Assembly (NCBI GenBank): GCA_039414355.1
Contig: JBCDJN010000075.1
Location: 1 to 24,567, forward strand
Source: JBCCQL01 sp039414355
GTDB taxonomy: Bacteria; Planctomycetota; Planctomycetia; Pirellulales; Lacipirellulaceae
DNA: 24,567 nt
Direction of reading: 5' to 3'
Shown: one piece after another, positions 14,377 to 21,970 of the stretch
Layout: each line of letters starts with the position of its first letter
Numbering within the stretch: position 1 is the stretch's first letter
The notes under the pieces: model-generated
Databases searched by the model: none
Told to the model about the DNA's origin: nothing
The model's input: the letters and a program-made list of their open reading frames with translations, nothing else
Translations under genes and position numbers: made by a program

Positions 14377-15126
14377 TCAGTCGCGGCTCATCGACATAAG
14401 CAGTTGCAGCACGTACCAGAACAGCAGGGCGACCGAGCCAAACAAAGCGACCGACGCCGCAACGTGCTGACCGGGCTCGTACTTGTGGATCACGTTGGAG
14501 GTGTCGTAGAGGATGTAGCCCGACGCGAGCACGATCATCGCCCCGCTAAAGAGCGGCCCGAGATCGAAGTTGAACAGCATGGCACAGACGATGAGGGCCA
14601 TGGCGCCGAAGCCCGCCATGATCAGGCCGGCACGCATGAACGAGAAGTCGACGCGGCTTGTCCAGGCGATCGCCGTCAGCCCGCCGAACATCACCAGCGT
14701 GATCACGCCGGCTGTCTCAATGACGCCAAACTGTCCGCCGCCGTAGCTAATAGAGAACCGCTGCGCGATCCAAAGCACGGGGCAGAGCATCAACGACCAC
14801 GCCAGCACGTAGAGGCACAAGCCGATGTACTGTTTGCCGATCGACGTCCGGTTCTCCGCCATGCCCTGCGCGATCCAGGACACAACCATAAACACACCGA
14901 GAACTCCAAGCCAGTAAAGGCGGTTGGTCAGCAGCATCGGGGCGAAGCTGTCGACGATGCCGAGCGAGAACATCGCCCAGCACAGCGCTGCGCACGCGTA
15001 GACCGCGATCGCCAGGTGCGTGTAGGTCTTGCGGATGAAGGCCACGCGGGCGTCGGCCGGGCTGTCGGCGACGGACGTGCCGAACGAGGCGTACGGGTTG
15101 GCGGATTGCATGTCGCCGTAGCTCAT
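14377..15126 (-). CDS. Bax inhibitor-1 (BI-1/YccA-like) membrane protein
   Basis: This 249-aa integral membrane protein of the BI-1/TMBIM family has about seven hydrophobic segments: HLAIAVYACAALCWAMFSLG, LYWLGVLGVFMVVSWIAQ, QYIGLCLYVLAWSLMLCPVLW, a fourth at VIETAGVITLVMFGGLTAIAW, then AGLIMAGFGAMALIVCAML, SGAMIVLASGYILYDTSNVI and ASVALFGSVALLFWYVLQLLMS. The conserved YDTSNV motif carries the aspartate used for pH-dependent calcium leak in characterised bacterial homologues. The N-terminal 30 residues are polar and cytosolic. ATG 15126 has GGAG nine bases upstream. In bacteria the physiological role is not settled. It is divergent from nth, sharing a 216-nt intergenic region. Confidence 0.92.
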   Translation of the reverse strand: MSYGDMQSANPYASFGTSVADSPADARVAFIRKTYTHLAIAVYACAALCWAMFSLGIVDSFAPMLLTNRLYWLGVLGVFMVVSWIAQGMAENRTSIGKQYIGLCLYVLAWSLMLCPVLWIAQRFSISYGGGQFGVIETAGVITLVMFGGLTAIAWTSRVDFSFMRAGLIMAGFGAMALIVCAMLFNFDLGPLFSGAMIVLASGYILYDTSNVIHKYEPGQHVAASVALFGSVALLFWYVLQLLMSMSRD

Positions 15127-15212
15127 CGAATTGCTCCACAGGGAGGGACGCCCGGCAGTGGCGCCGCGGCGCGGGTGTGGTGACCTTCGCGGAAAGTCGC
15201 TCAGCTCACGTC

Positions 15213-15241
15213 AAACTACGCCTGCCCGCAGCGCGGGTCAA
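15213..15241 (-). promoter_or_regulatory. Possible promoter for the BI-1 gene
   Basis: On the minus strand, TTGACC (15241-15236, 5 of 6 to TTGACA) is followed after 17 nt by TAGTTT (15218-15213), a weak -10 box. It lies back to back with the nth promoter. Confidence 0.35.
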
Positions 15242-15248
15242 CTGCAGG

Positions 15249-15269
15249 AAACCGCCCGTTTAGCGGTTT
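15249..15269. promoter_or_regulatory. Inverted repeat beside the nth promoter
   Basis: A 7-bp perfect stem AAACCGC/GCGGTTT (15249-15255 with 15263-15269) lies just upstream of the nth -35 box and between the two divergent promoters. It could be an operator or a small hairpin. Confidence 0.35.
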
Positions 15270-15270
15270 A

Positions 15271-15298
15271 TTGACACGCCCCGGCTGGCTGTCACAAT
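15271..15298 (+). promoter_or_regulatory. Sigma-70-type promoter for nth
   Basis: A perfect TTGACA (15271-15276) is followed after 16 nt by CACAAT (15293-15298, 4 of 6). The start site would lie near 15305, about 38 nt before the start codon. Confidence 0.6.
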
Positions 15299-15342
15299 CG
15301 CCGCGGCACTGACGACGTTCCCCCCCGACCACCGCCCACGCT

Positions 15343-16047
15343 TTGGCCAAGAAGAAAATCGCACGGAAGACCGCCAAGCGGACCCCCAAGTCGGCGCCCG
15401 CGCCGGACGTGGCCGAGCGCAAGGCGCTGGCCAGCAAGGTCCGCCGCCGGCTCAAGGCGGACTACCCCGACGCCGAGTGCGCCCTGCTGCACGAGACGCC
15501 CACCCAGTTGCTGGTGGCGACGATCCTCTCCGCCCAGTGCACCGACGCGCGGGTGAACATCGTCACGCGTGAGCTCTTCGCCAAGTACCCCGACGCGGCG
15601 GCCCTGGCCAAGGCGCCGATCAAGTCGATCGAGAAGCTCGTGGCGAGCACCGGGTTCTTCCGCAACAAGGCGAAGAACATCAAGGCGGCCTGCACCGACC
15701 TGGTGGAGAAGCACGGCGGCGAGGTGCCCCGCGACCTGGACACGTGCACCAAGCTGGCCGGCGTGGGCCGCAAGACCGGCAACGTGGTGCTGGGCGTGGC
15801 TTACGGCATGGCGACCGGCGTGGTGGTGGACACGCACGTCGGCCGGCTGAGCCGCAGGACCGGGCTGACCGATGAAACCGACCCGGTGAAGGTCGAACGC
15901 GACTTAATTGAGATTCTGCCGCGCAAAGAGTGGGTCGACTTTTCGCACCGCATGATCTATCACGGGCGGCAAGTGTGCGGGGCCCGCAAGCCGAAGTGCG
16001 ACGCGTGCTCCATGCAGAAGTTCTGCCCGCGGATTGGCGTGGATTGA
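15343..16047 (+). CDS. nth: Endonuclease III (DNA glycosylase/AP lyase)
   Basis: Nth removes oxidised pyrimidines and nicks the abasic site in base-excision repair. The catalytic Lys144 lies in the helix-hairpin-helix LAGVGRKTGNVVL and the catalytic Asp163 in VVVDTHVGRLSRR. The 4Fe-4S cluster cysteines C212, C219, C222 and C228 have the exact C-x6-C-x2-C-x5-C spacing. The only in-frame early start is TTG 15343, since a stop lies just upstream; this adds a Lys/Arg-rich 22-residue tail (AKKKIARKTAKRTPKS) to the 211-residue core typical of E. coli Nth. GTG 15409 would give the bare core. A basic tail could aid DNA binding. No ribosome site is seen. dcd follows after 68 nt. Confidence 0.95.
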   Translation: MAKKKIARKTAKRTPKSAPAPDVAERKALASKVRRRLKADYPDAECALLHETPTQLLVATILSAQCTDARVNIVTRELFAKYPDAAALAKAPIKSIEKLVASTGFFRNKAKNIKAACTDLVEKHGGEVPRDLDTCTKLAGVGRKTGNVVLGVAYGMATGVVVDTHVGRLSRRTGLTDETDPVKVERDLIEILPRKEWVDFSHRMIYHGRQVCGARKPKCDACSMQKFCPRIGVD

Positions 16048-16068
16048 GCGGCTCGCTGGAGTCGCCGT

Positions 16069-16110
16069 CAGCCAACAGCCCCCCAGCCAGCAGCCCCCAG
16101 CCAACGGCCC
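16069..16110 (+). repeat. Heptamer array, CAGCNNN class, in the dcd leader
   Basis: Units: CAGCCAA, CAGCCCC, one extra C, CAGCCAG, CAGCCCC, CAGCCAA, then a degenerate CGGCCC. This makes five clear 7-nt units and one decayed. The array fills the nth-dcd gap and ends 5 nt before the dcd ATG, so no purine-rich ribosome site is possible there. Confidence 0.8.
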
Positions 16111-16115
16111 TTCGC

Positions 16116-16703
16116 ATGATTCTCTCCGGCGCCGAGATTCAGGACCGTTTGGGCGGCGACATCGTCATCGACCCGTACGAGCCGTCGCACCTCAACCCCA
16201 ACAGCTACAACCTCTCGCTGCACGATGAGCTGCTGGTGTACGAGGAGGTGGTGCTGGACATGGCGAAGGAGAACCGGGTCCGGCGGCTGGAGATCCCCGG
16301 CGACGGCCTGGTGCTCAGCCCCAATCAGCTCTACCTGGGGCGGACGCTGGAGAAGACCACCACGCACAACCTAGTGCCGCAGATCGAGGGCCGCAGCTCG
16401 GTCGGCCGGCTGGGGCTGTTTGTGCACGTGACCGCCGGCTTTGGCGATGTGGGGTTCTCCGGCTACTGGACGCTGGAGATGTTCGCCGTGCAACCGGTGC
16501 GGATCTACCCGGGCGTGCCGATCTGCCAGATCTTCTACCACGAGATCACCGGCGAGGTGCAAGAGTACGCCAGCAAGTACCAGCACAACCGCGACATCCA
16601 GCCAAGCCTGCTGTACGAAGAACTCCGCGGGACCGATGACGACCCGCAGAAGTCACTCGGCTTCGCCGAGAACCGGGATCGCCAACCGGTTACGGCGGGA
16701 TAG
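16116..16703 (+). CDS. dcd: dCTP deaminase
   Basis: Dcd deaminates dCTP to dUTP, feeding dUMP and then dTMP synthesis; it is a trimeric relative of dUTPase. The start is ATG 16116 (MILSGAEIQDRLGGDIVIDP), giving 195 aa, normal for the family. Motifs: LNPNSYNLSLHDELLVY (about 27-42), EGRSSVGRLGLFVHVTAGFGDVGFSGYWTLEM (91-122) with catalytic Glu121 and the nucleotide-binding RSSVGR, then YPGVPICQIFYHEI. The C-terminal tail (QHNRDIQPSLLYEEL onward) closes over the active site in relatives. A bifunctional deaminase/dUTPase cannot be excluded from sequence. The last 51 nt overlap the 3' end of the convergent sulfatase gene. Confidence 0.95.
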   Translation: MILSGAEIQDRLGGDIVIDPYEPSHLNPNSYNLSLHDELLVYEEVVLDMAKENRVRRLEIPGDGLVLSPNQLYLGRTLEKTTTHNLVPQIEGRSSVGRLGLFVHVTAGFGDVGFSGYWTLEMFAVQPVRIYPGVPICQIFYHEITGEVQEYASKYQHNRDIQPSLLYEELRGTDDDPQKSLGFAENRDRQPVTAG

Positions 16704-19103
16704 ACCGGTACTCGCCAGCGCCAGCAGGGCCGCCGCTGGGATGTTTGCCGGCTCTGGGACGGCGGCCGCCGAGAGAGGTCTGGACGCGACAAAGGCATCG
16801 CGCCACAGCGTGTAGTCCGCGGCGTCCACCACGCCGTCGCCGTTGCCGTCGGCACGCAGATCGGAAGTGGAGCCAAACGTGCTCCGCCAGACCTCGAAGT
16901 CCTGCAGGTCAATCTGGCCGTCCAGGTGGTAGTCCAGCAGCACGGCGCCGGCGGCTTCCAGCGGCAGTGCGAAGGCCACGCCGCCAAGGGCGACGCCACC
17001 GCCAACGACGGCGCCGCTGGTCAGGGCCAGCACGGTGCCGGCGGTGATCAACAGGTCGTCACGCCCAAGGATGCCGAACTCGACGAGGTGCATCATCCCG
17101 TCCGCGCTGCTCGCGTCGAAGGAGAGCGAATCGGAAGTGAGCGTGTAGCCCTCCGCGGGCGAGTAGCCGGCGAGGCCGTCGAAGGGGTTGTCGCCCGAGA
17201 CGAACCGCAGGACGGTCGACTCCGCTGAGTTGACGTTCAGCGCGTCGAGCAGCAACGACTTCAGCACCACGTCTTGGTCGAAGGAGAGCTCAATCGCCTC
17301 GGGCACGGCGAGTGTTCCGTTGATGTTCCGCCGCTGCTGCGTGCCGCCGCCATCGAGCGACGAGGCGACGCCCAGGCTCTGGCCGTCGGCGTCGAACTCG
17401 GCGCCGTCGCCAACGGCGGAGAGCGTTAGTCGCACGCCCAACTTCTCCACCTCTGCCGTGGAAAGCCCATCGAGTTCGGCGCCGAAGTCAACGGCCACCG
17501 CCGGCAGTTGAGAAGGCGGGGCGACCGGCGTGCCGTCGGCACGCACAGTTGGGTAGTCGGCGCCGGTCTCGTCGAGCCAAGCCCGCAGGGCGACGGCGCC
17601 GCGTACGGCCAGCTTGTACTCCACCTCGGAAAGGTCGCCAGAAGCTAGGTTGTTCGTCTCGCCGATGTCCGCGCTGAGATCGAACATTTCGTACTGCCGG
17701 CGCTCGTAGAGGTAACGCAGCTTGTGCCGATTGGCGCCGGCGTCGAGAACGATCGTCGAAACGGGCGAGTTTGACCCCGAGTAGCCCGGGAAGTGAAAGA
17801 ACACGCCGTCGCGATCGAGCTGGCTAGCCTGCCCCGAAAGCAGCGGGGCGATCGACTGGCCGTCGAGCGGGTGCGTCGCCGGGTTGGGCGGGGCGGCGCC
17901 CGCGAGTTCCAGGAAGGTGGGGTAGAAGTCGACCGATTGCACAGGCTCGTCGTTCACCACCCCGCTCTGCACGCGACCCGGCGACCAGGCGACGAGCGGC
18001 ACACGCAAGCCGCCTTCCTGCTGGGAGCCCTTCCTGCCGCTCAGCGGCGAGCTGTCTGTGGCGTTGGTGCCGCCGTTGTCGCCGTAGAAGAGCAGGACCG
18101 TTTCGCCGGCGATGCTGTCGGACGGGTCGCCGTCGCCGTTGGGGTCTTCCAAGAAAGCGACGATGCGGCCGATCGACTGGTCCATCCCTTCCAGCAGCCC
18201 CGCGTAGCCGGTGTTGTCATGCCGCGGGTCGGGCGAGGCGCCGCCGTTCTGGGAGATGATGTCGTTGTACTTCGCTTCGAGATCAGGACGCGACTCAATG
18301 GGCGTATGCACGGCGTGGTAGGCCACGTTCATGTAGAACGGCTCGTCGCCGGCGGCGAGGCGGCCCTGCATGAAGTCGATCGCCGCATCGGCCATCGCGT
18401 CGCTAAGGTGCTTGGGTGTGCCGACCAGCGAGTCGACGTCGGCGCCGTTGGCAAAGGGCTTGAGGTTGGCGTCGATGTACGCCTGCGTGTAGTCGGCGGC
18501 ATAGGGGTCAAGGCCGGGGCCGACGCGGGTATCGAATCGGCCGTTGGCCTGTGCGAAGAAGGTACTGGGCGCCCCCGACGTGCCACCTCCGAAGTCGAAG
18601 TCGTACCCGTGTTCAGCCGTGATGTCGGCCTCGGTCTGGGCAACGTGAAACTTGCCGAAGTGGGCCGTCGTGTAGCCGGCGGCCTGAAGGCTCTCTCCAA
18701 GAGTAATCGCCTGCGTGTCGATCTTGGTCTCGTTGGCCGGCGCAATCAATGCAGCGGTGGCGCCGCCGTCAATCGACGTGACGTTGTACACGCCGGTGCG
18801 GGTAGGGGCTTGCCCCGTGAGCAACGCCGCCCGAGACGGCACGCACGTCTGCAACGCGTACGCGCTGGTGAACGCCAAGCCTTCCGCCGCCAAGCGGTCG
18901 ATGTTCGGCGTCTGGTAGAAGGCCGAGGCGTTGCCGTACGCGGCCTGTCCGCCGCTCAGGTCGGTCCACCCCATGTCGTCGGCGATGATGTGGATGATGT
19001 TCGGCTGCGCCGACACTGAGTCGTGGCCGATCACCGCCACAGCGACCAGGGCGGCGGCGACCGCACGAAAGCTGGCTTGATGCAAGAGTCCGCGTCCTAG
19101 CAA
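16653..19103 (-). CDS. Secreted sulfatase with dockerin-type repeat and PEP-CTERM tail
   Basis: This 816-aa exported arylsulfatase-family enzyme hydrolyses sulfate esters, probably of algal or other polysaccharides (inference). A signal peptide (RAVAAALVAVAVIG, ending near VSAQPN at 33-34) precedes the sulfatase fold. IIADDMGWTDLSG supplies the metal aspartates D42 and D43. CVPSRAALLTG is the CxPxR signature; C87 would be matured to formylglycine and R91 stabilises it. FLEDPNGDGDPSDS and YGDNGGTNATDSSPLSGRKGS lie in the C-terminal part of the fold. Residues 530-720 form a beta-rich domain. Residues 724-771 are a dockerin type I-like pair (DGQIDLQDFEVWRSTFG and ADGNGDGVVDAADYTLWRD). VPEPANIPAAALLALAS then SRRNR (from 782) is a PEP-CTERM sorting signal. 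The start is TTG 19103, or TTG 19085. An anaerobic or FGE-type maturase must be elsewhere. Confidence 0.92.
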   Translation of the reverse strand: MLGRGLLHQASFRAVAAALVAVAVIGHDSVSAQPNIIHIIADDMGWTDLSGGQAAYGNASAFYQTPNIDRLAAEGLAFTSAYALQTCVPSRAALLTGQAPTRTGVYNVTSIDGGATAALIAPANETKIDTQAITLGESLQAAGYTTAHFGKFHVAQTEADITAEHGYDFDFGGGTSGAPSTFFAQANGRFDTRVGPGLDPYAADYTQAYIDANLKPFANGADVDSLVGTPKHLSDAMADAAIDFMQGRLAAGDEPFYMNVAYHAVHTPIESRPDLEAKYNDIISQNGGASPDPRHDNTGYAGLLEGMDQSIGRIVAFLEDPNGDGDPSDSIAGETVLLFYGDNGGTNATDSSPLSGRKGSQQEGGLRVPLVAWSPGRVQSGVVNDEPVQSVDFYPTFLELAGAAPPNPATHPLDGQSIAPLLSGQASQLDRDGVFFHFPGYSGSNSPVSTIVLDAGANRHKLRYLYERRQYEMFDLSADIGETNNLASGDLSEVEYKLAVRGAVALRAWLDETGADYPTVRADGTPVAPPSQLPAVAVDFGAELDGLSTAEVEKLGVRLTLSAVGDGAEFDADGQSLGVASSLDGGGTQQRRNINGTLAVPEAIELSFDQDVVLKSLLLDALNVNSAESTVLRFVSGDNPFDGLAGYSPAEGYTLTSDSLSFDASSADGMMHLVEFGILGRDDLLITAGTVLALTSGAVVGGGVALGGVAFALPLEAAGAVLLDYHLDGQIDLQDFEVWRSTFGSTSDLRADGNGDGVVDAADYTLWRDAFVASRPLSAAAVPEPANIPAAALLALASTGLSRRNRLAIPVLGEAE

Positions 19104-19243
19104 GAGTTCCGTGAAGAGAGACGCCTACCCGGACCATAAACCCGCGGGGACCGGGAAGGTTCCGCTGCCCGGGAAAAAGAGGGGCGTGCTAGACGCAGAA
19201 CCGCCGGCCGACTCCCTGATGGTCGCGGCTCGGCGTTTGCCGC

Positions 19244-20689
19244 TTACATCACGGCGAAGTAGTTCTCAACCGCGAAGTCGAAGTTCGGCTGGCTCATCAC
19301 CGCCGGCTGCTTGACGTAGTGGCAGTAGTTGCTGATCTGCAGCAGCAGGTCGCGCGGCTGGCAGCACCGCATCGGCCGGTTCACGGCCTTGTAGTGCTTC
19401 TCAATCAGGTACTCCAACGCCAGCTGGTCGTACTGCACCTTGAGGATGGGCGCCATGATCTTGAACAGCTCGCGGAAGGCGTCCTCTTCGGGGTCCTTCA
19501 CCTCAATCTTGTACGGGATCCGCCGGAGGAACGCGTCGTCCACCAAGTCCTTTGGCTCGAGGTTGGTGCTGAAGACAATCAACTGATCGAAGGGCACCTG
19601 GATCTTCTTGCCGCTGCTGAGGTTCAGGAAGTCGTACCGCTTCTCAAGCGGAACGATCCAGCGGTTGAGTAGCTCGTCGGTGGTCATCCGCTGGCGGCCG
19701 AAGTCGTCGATGACCAGGGTGCCGCAGTTGCTCTTCATCTGCAGCGGCGCCTCGCTGGTGCCGGTGGCGGTGTTGAGCGCCACCTCCAGCGAGTCCATGG
19801 TGAGCTCGCCGCCGACGACAATGGTGGGCCGCTTGATGCGGATCCAACGCTGGTCAATCCGGCGGTTGTCGATCAGGCCCTCGTGCTCGGTGGGCGGGGC
19901 CTCCTCGTGCATGCTCGGGTCGTAGTGCCGCATGATGTCGCCATCGATACCGATCGCCCGCGGCACCCAGATGTGCTCGCCAAACGCCTTGGTCACGCGC
20001 TCGGCGATGCTCGTCTTGCCGTTACCCGGCGCGCCGAACAGGAACAGGCCACGCCCCGAATTGATGGCGGGCCCTAGTCGGCGGAGCATGGTCTTATCGA
20101 TCAGCAGATCGTTGAAGGCCCGGTGCAGGTCTTCTTCCGTGGGGTGCTGATCGGCAAGGGTCTGCTTCTTGACGCTATCGATGTACTCCTTCAGCGTCAC
20201 CGGCGCGGCGCCGTAGTACGTGCAGTGGTCTGTGAGCTTCTTGCCGCGGTCTCGGCCGAGGTCGGTGAGCACGTAGACATAGTCGTTCATCATCGCGGCC
20301 CCCTTGTGAGCCACGAGACGGTCGACCTTGAGCTGCTGCAGCAGCGGGTCGATCAGCCGAAACGGAAGCCGGACGTGCTCGGCCAGATCGCGACCCGTGC
20401 CCTCGGCGCGGGCGGTGAGGTACTTGAGCAGCAGATCCTCAACCGCCGTGTCGCTCAAGCCGCCAGCGGCGAGGGTGTCGGGCTCAACCGGGTACCAGGC
20501 GCCGGTCGCCTCAACGGTCGCGGGGGCAGGCTCCGCTTGGCGTGCCGGAGGCGCCGTGGGAGCGGAGATGCCACGCTCGGAGCCGCTCGTCAACTCATTG
20601 ATCCGGCTCAGCAGAGCATCCAAGCGCGCGCTGTCACCCGGCGCGGCCGGGTCCTGGCTGGCTTGGCTTGCTGGTGGGCTTGGTTGCAT
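19244..20689 (-). CDS. AAA-family ATPase with N-terminal winged-helix-like region
   Basis: The 481-aa protein is cytosolic and has three parts. Residues 1-70 are a disordered Pro/Ala-rich stretch. Residues 75-165 form a helical region (DTAVEDLLLKYLTARAEGTG, RLIDPLLQQLKVDRLV, YVLTDLGRDRGKKL) with the look of a winged-helix domain. Residues 195-480 are the ATPase core. Walker A is GAPGNGKT at 219-226, Walker B LVIDD at 325-329, the sensor-1 Asn is N376 in FSTNLEP, and a possible arginine finger is FLRRIPY (389-390). A loop with MRHYDPSMHEE and a GGELTMDSLEVALN insertion separate the Walker motifs. It resembles planctomycete 'ATP-binding protein/ATPase with chaperone activity' entries; the client is unknown. 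It is divergent from the HDOD gene and ends 141 nt before the sulfatase start. Confidence 0.8.
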   Translation of the reverse strand: MQPSPPASQASQDPAAPGDSARLDALLSRINELTSGSERGISAPTAPPARQAEPAPATVEATGAWYPVEPDTLAAGGLSDTAVEDLLLKYLTARAEGTGRDLAEHVRLPFRLIDPLLQQLKVDRLVAHKGAAMMNDYVYVLTDLGRDRGKKLTDHCTYYGAAPVTLKEYIDSVKKQTLADQHPTEEDLHRAFNDLLIDKTMLRRLGPAINSGRGLFLFGAPGNGKTSIAERVTKAFGEHIWVPRAIGIDGDIMRHYDPSMHEEAPPTEHEGLIDNRRIDQRWIRIKRPTIVVGGELTMDSLEVALNTATGTSEAPLQMKSNCGTLVIDDFGRQRMTTDELLNRWIVPLEKRYDFLNLSSGKKIQVPFDQLIVFSTNLEPKDLVDDAFLRRIPYKIEVKDPEEDAFRELFKIMAPILKVQYDQLALEYLIEKHYKAVNRPMRCCQPRDLLLQISNYCHYVKQPAVMSQPNFDFAVENYFAVM

Positions 20690-21004
20690 GGCGGTCTGTA
20701 GGCGGCCACAGCGGGCCCCGGCGGTGACGTAAGTACGCTACCGCAAAGCTAGGTCACGGCGCCGGGGCCGCAACTAGGGGTAAGCCACCGCCATCGGGTT
20801 GGGTTCCGCAGGCCGTAGCGGTTGATGGGGACGGGCCGCCCGCGACCAACCGCCGCTGCCGGGCAAGCCGGCGGCAACGGGCCTTCGTTGGCGTACGGTT
20901 CACAAGGCGATAGAGCCGAGCTCCGACCGCCGCGCATGGCGTGGGCTACGCTTACTGCGGGCCGTGCGCCCGTAGCCGATTTACTCTAGACCCGCGAGTG
21001 TCTC
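20690..21004. other. Divergent intergenic region between the ATPase and HDOD genes
   Basis: No gene was seen in these 315 nt; a 62-aa minus frame (20749-20937) has no protein-like composition. The region contains the inverted repeat at 20711-20771 and a GC-rich stretch around 20851-20880 that could form smaller stems. No convincing -35/-10 pair was found for either gene. Confidence 0.5.
20711..20771. repeat. Imperfect inverted repeat upstream of the ATPase gene
   Basis: GCCCCGGC (20715-20722) pairs with GCCGGGGC (20761-20768), and GTGAC (20724-20728) pairs with GTCAC (20753-20757), with a small internal bulge. The loop 20729-20752 is less GC-rich. It lies 22-82 nt before the ATPase start and could be an operator or a leader hairpin. 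Confidence 0.5.
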
Positions 21005-21958
21005 GTGCCCGCTGCACCAAGCGCCAACGCTCAAGAAACGGCCGACGAAGTCGTCGCCGCCCACGCCGGCGCCGACGACGCGATGACCAACGTCCCGCCG
21101 CCCCGCACGATCACGGCGGACCTGGAAGACCTCTTCCAGCGGCTGAGCGGCATCGCGTCGTTCCCCGTCGTAGCGCGCCGCGTGCTTGAGGTCGCCGGCA
21201 AAGACGATTGCACCGCCACCGACCTGCTCGAGGTGATTGAGCAGGATCAGGTGCTGGCGATGAAGATCCTGCAAACGGTCAACTCGTCTTACTACGGCCT
21301 TCCCAACGAGGTGGCCGACCTCCGCCGCGCGATCACGCTGCTCGGGGTTAAGCAGGTCCGCAACATGGCGATGACGGTCATCGTGGGCCGCCACCTGACG
21401 CTCGCGCCGGCCGGGGCGATGATCGACCCGGTCCGCATGTGGGACCACTCGGTCTGCACCGCCGCCGCTTGCCGGATCATCGCCGAACGCACCAAGAGCG
21501 CCGACCCAGAAGAGGCGTACCTGGCGGGGCTGATCCACGACTCCGGGCTGCTAGTCATTGACCAGAAGCTCCGCGAGCGCATGCCGAACATCTCGAAGCG
21601 TTACCAGGCGACCCGCGACTGGATGGCCGCCGAGCAGGAGGTGCTGGCGTTCGATCACGCGCAGCTTGGGGCGTACATCGCTTGGCGATCGGGCTTCCCG
21701 CACCGGCTCGTCGCGGCCGTGGACTACCACCACTCGCCAACCGACGCCGAGGGCGACATCGCCGCGCTCGCCAGCGTGGTGAGCGTGGCCAACTACTTGG
21801 TCAGCCGCCTGGGCCGCTCGGCGATGGCCGAGCGTCGCCTCGCCCCGCCGCTCGAAGTCACCTTCGACCGGCTGAACCTCACCCGGCACAGCGTCCGCGA
21901 TCTTTGGGCGGACCTTGAGCAGATGCTTGAAAACGTGGGCGCGCTAAAGGCGGTCTGA
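21005..21958 (+). CDS. HDOD-domain protein
   Basis: This 317-aa cytosolic protein has a single HDOD domain, a degenerate relative of the HD phosphohydrolase fold used in signalling and output regulation. The domain starts near LEDLFQRLSGIASFPVVARRVLEVA (about residue 40). It shows the typical LLEVIEQDQVLAMKILQTVNSSYYG and LRRAITLLGVKQVRNMAMTVIV blocks, MWDHSVCTAAACRIIAER, and LAGLIHDSGLLVID with an HD pair. VAAVDYHHSPTDAEGD follows. No receiver, GGDEF or EAL domain is fused. The start is uncertain: GTG 21005 gives 317 aa, ATG 21083 would give 291 aa and removes only a disordered segment. No ribosome site is visible at either. The gene converges on dapA with 12 nt between stops. Confidence 0.86.
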   Translation: MPAAPSANAQETADEVVAAHAGADDAMTNVPPPRTITADLEDLFQRLSGIASFPVVARRVLEVAGKDDCTATDLLEVIEQDQVLAMKILQTVNSSYYGLPNEVADLRRAITLLGVKQVRNMAMTVIVGRHLTLAPAGAMIDPVRMWDHSVCTAAACRIIAERTKSADPEEAYLAGLIHDSGLLVIDQKLRERMPNISKRYQATRDWMAAEQEVLAFDHAQLGAYIAWRSGFPHRLVAAVDYHHSPTDAEGDIAALASVVSVANYLVSRLGRSAMAERRLAPPLEVTFDRLNLTRHSVRDLWADLEQMLENVGALKAV

Positions 21959-21970
21959 ACCAAATCGGCA

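Noticed and set aside
2951..16115. Heptamer arrays as CRISPR or IS remnants
   Set aside because: Units are only 7 nt with no spacers, no terminal inverted repeats, no target duplication and no cas or transposase gene nearby.
17793..19019. 408-codon + frame opposite the sulfatase
   Set aside because: It is antisense to the sulfatase catalytic domain and is Val/Arg/Gly-rich with no recognisable domain.
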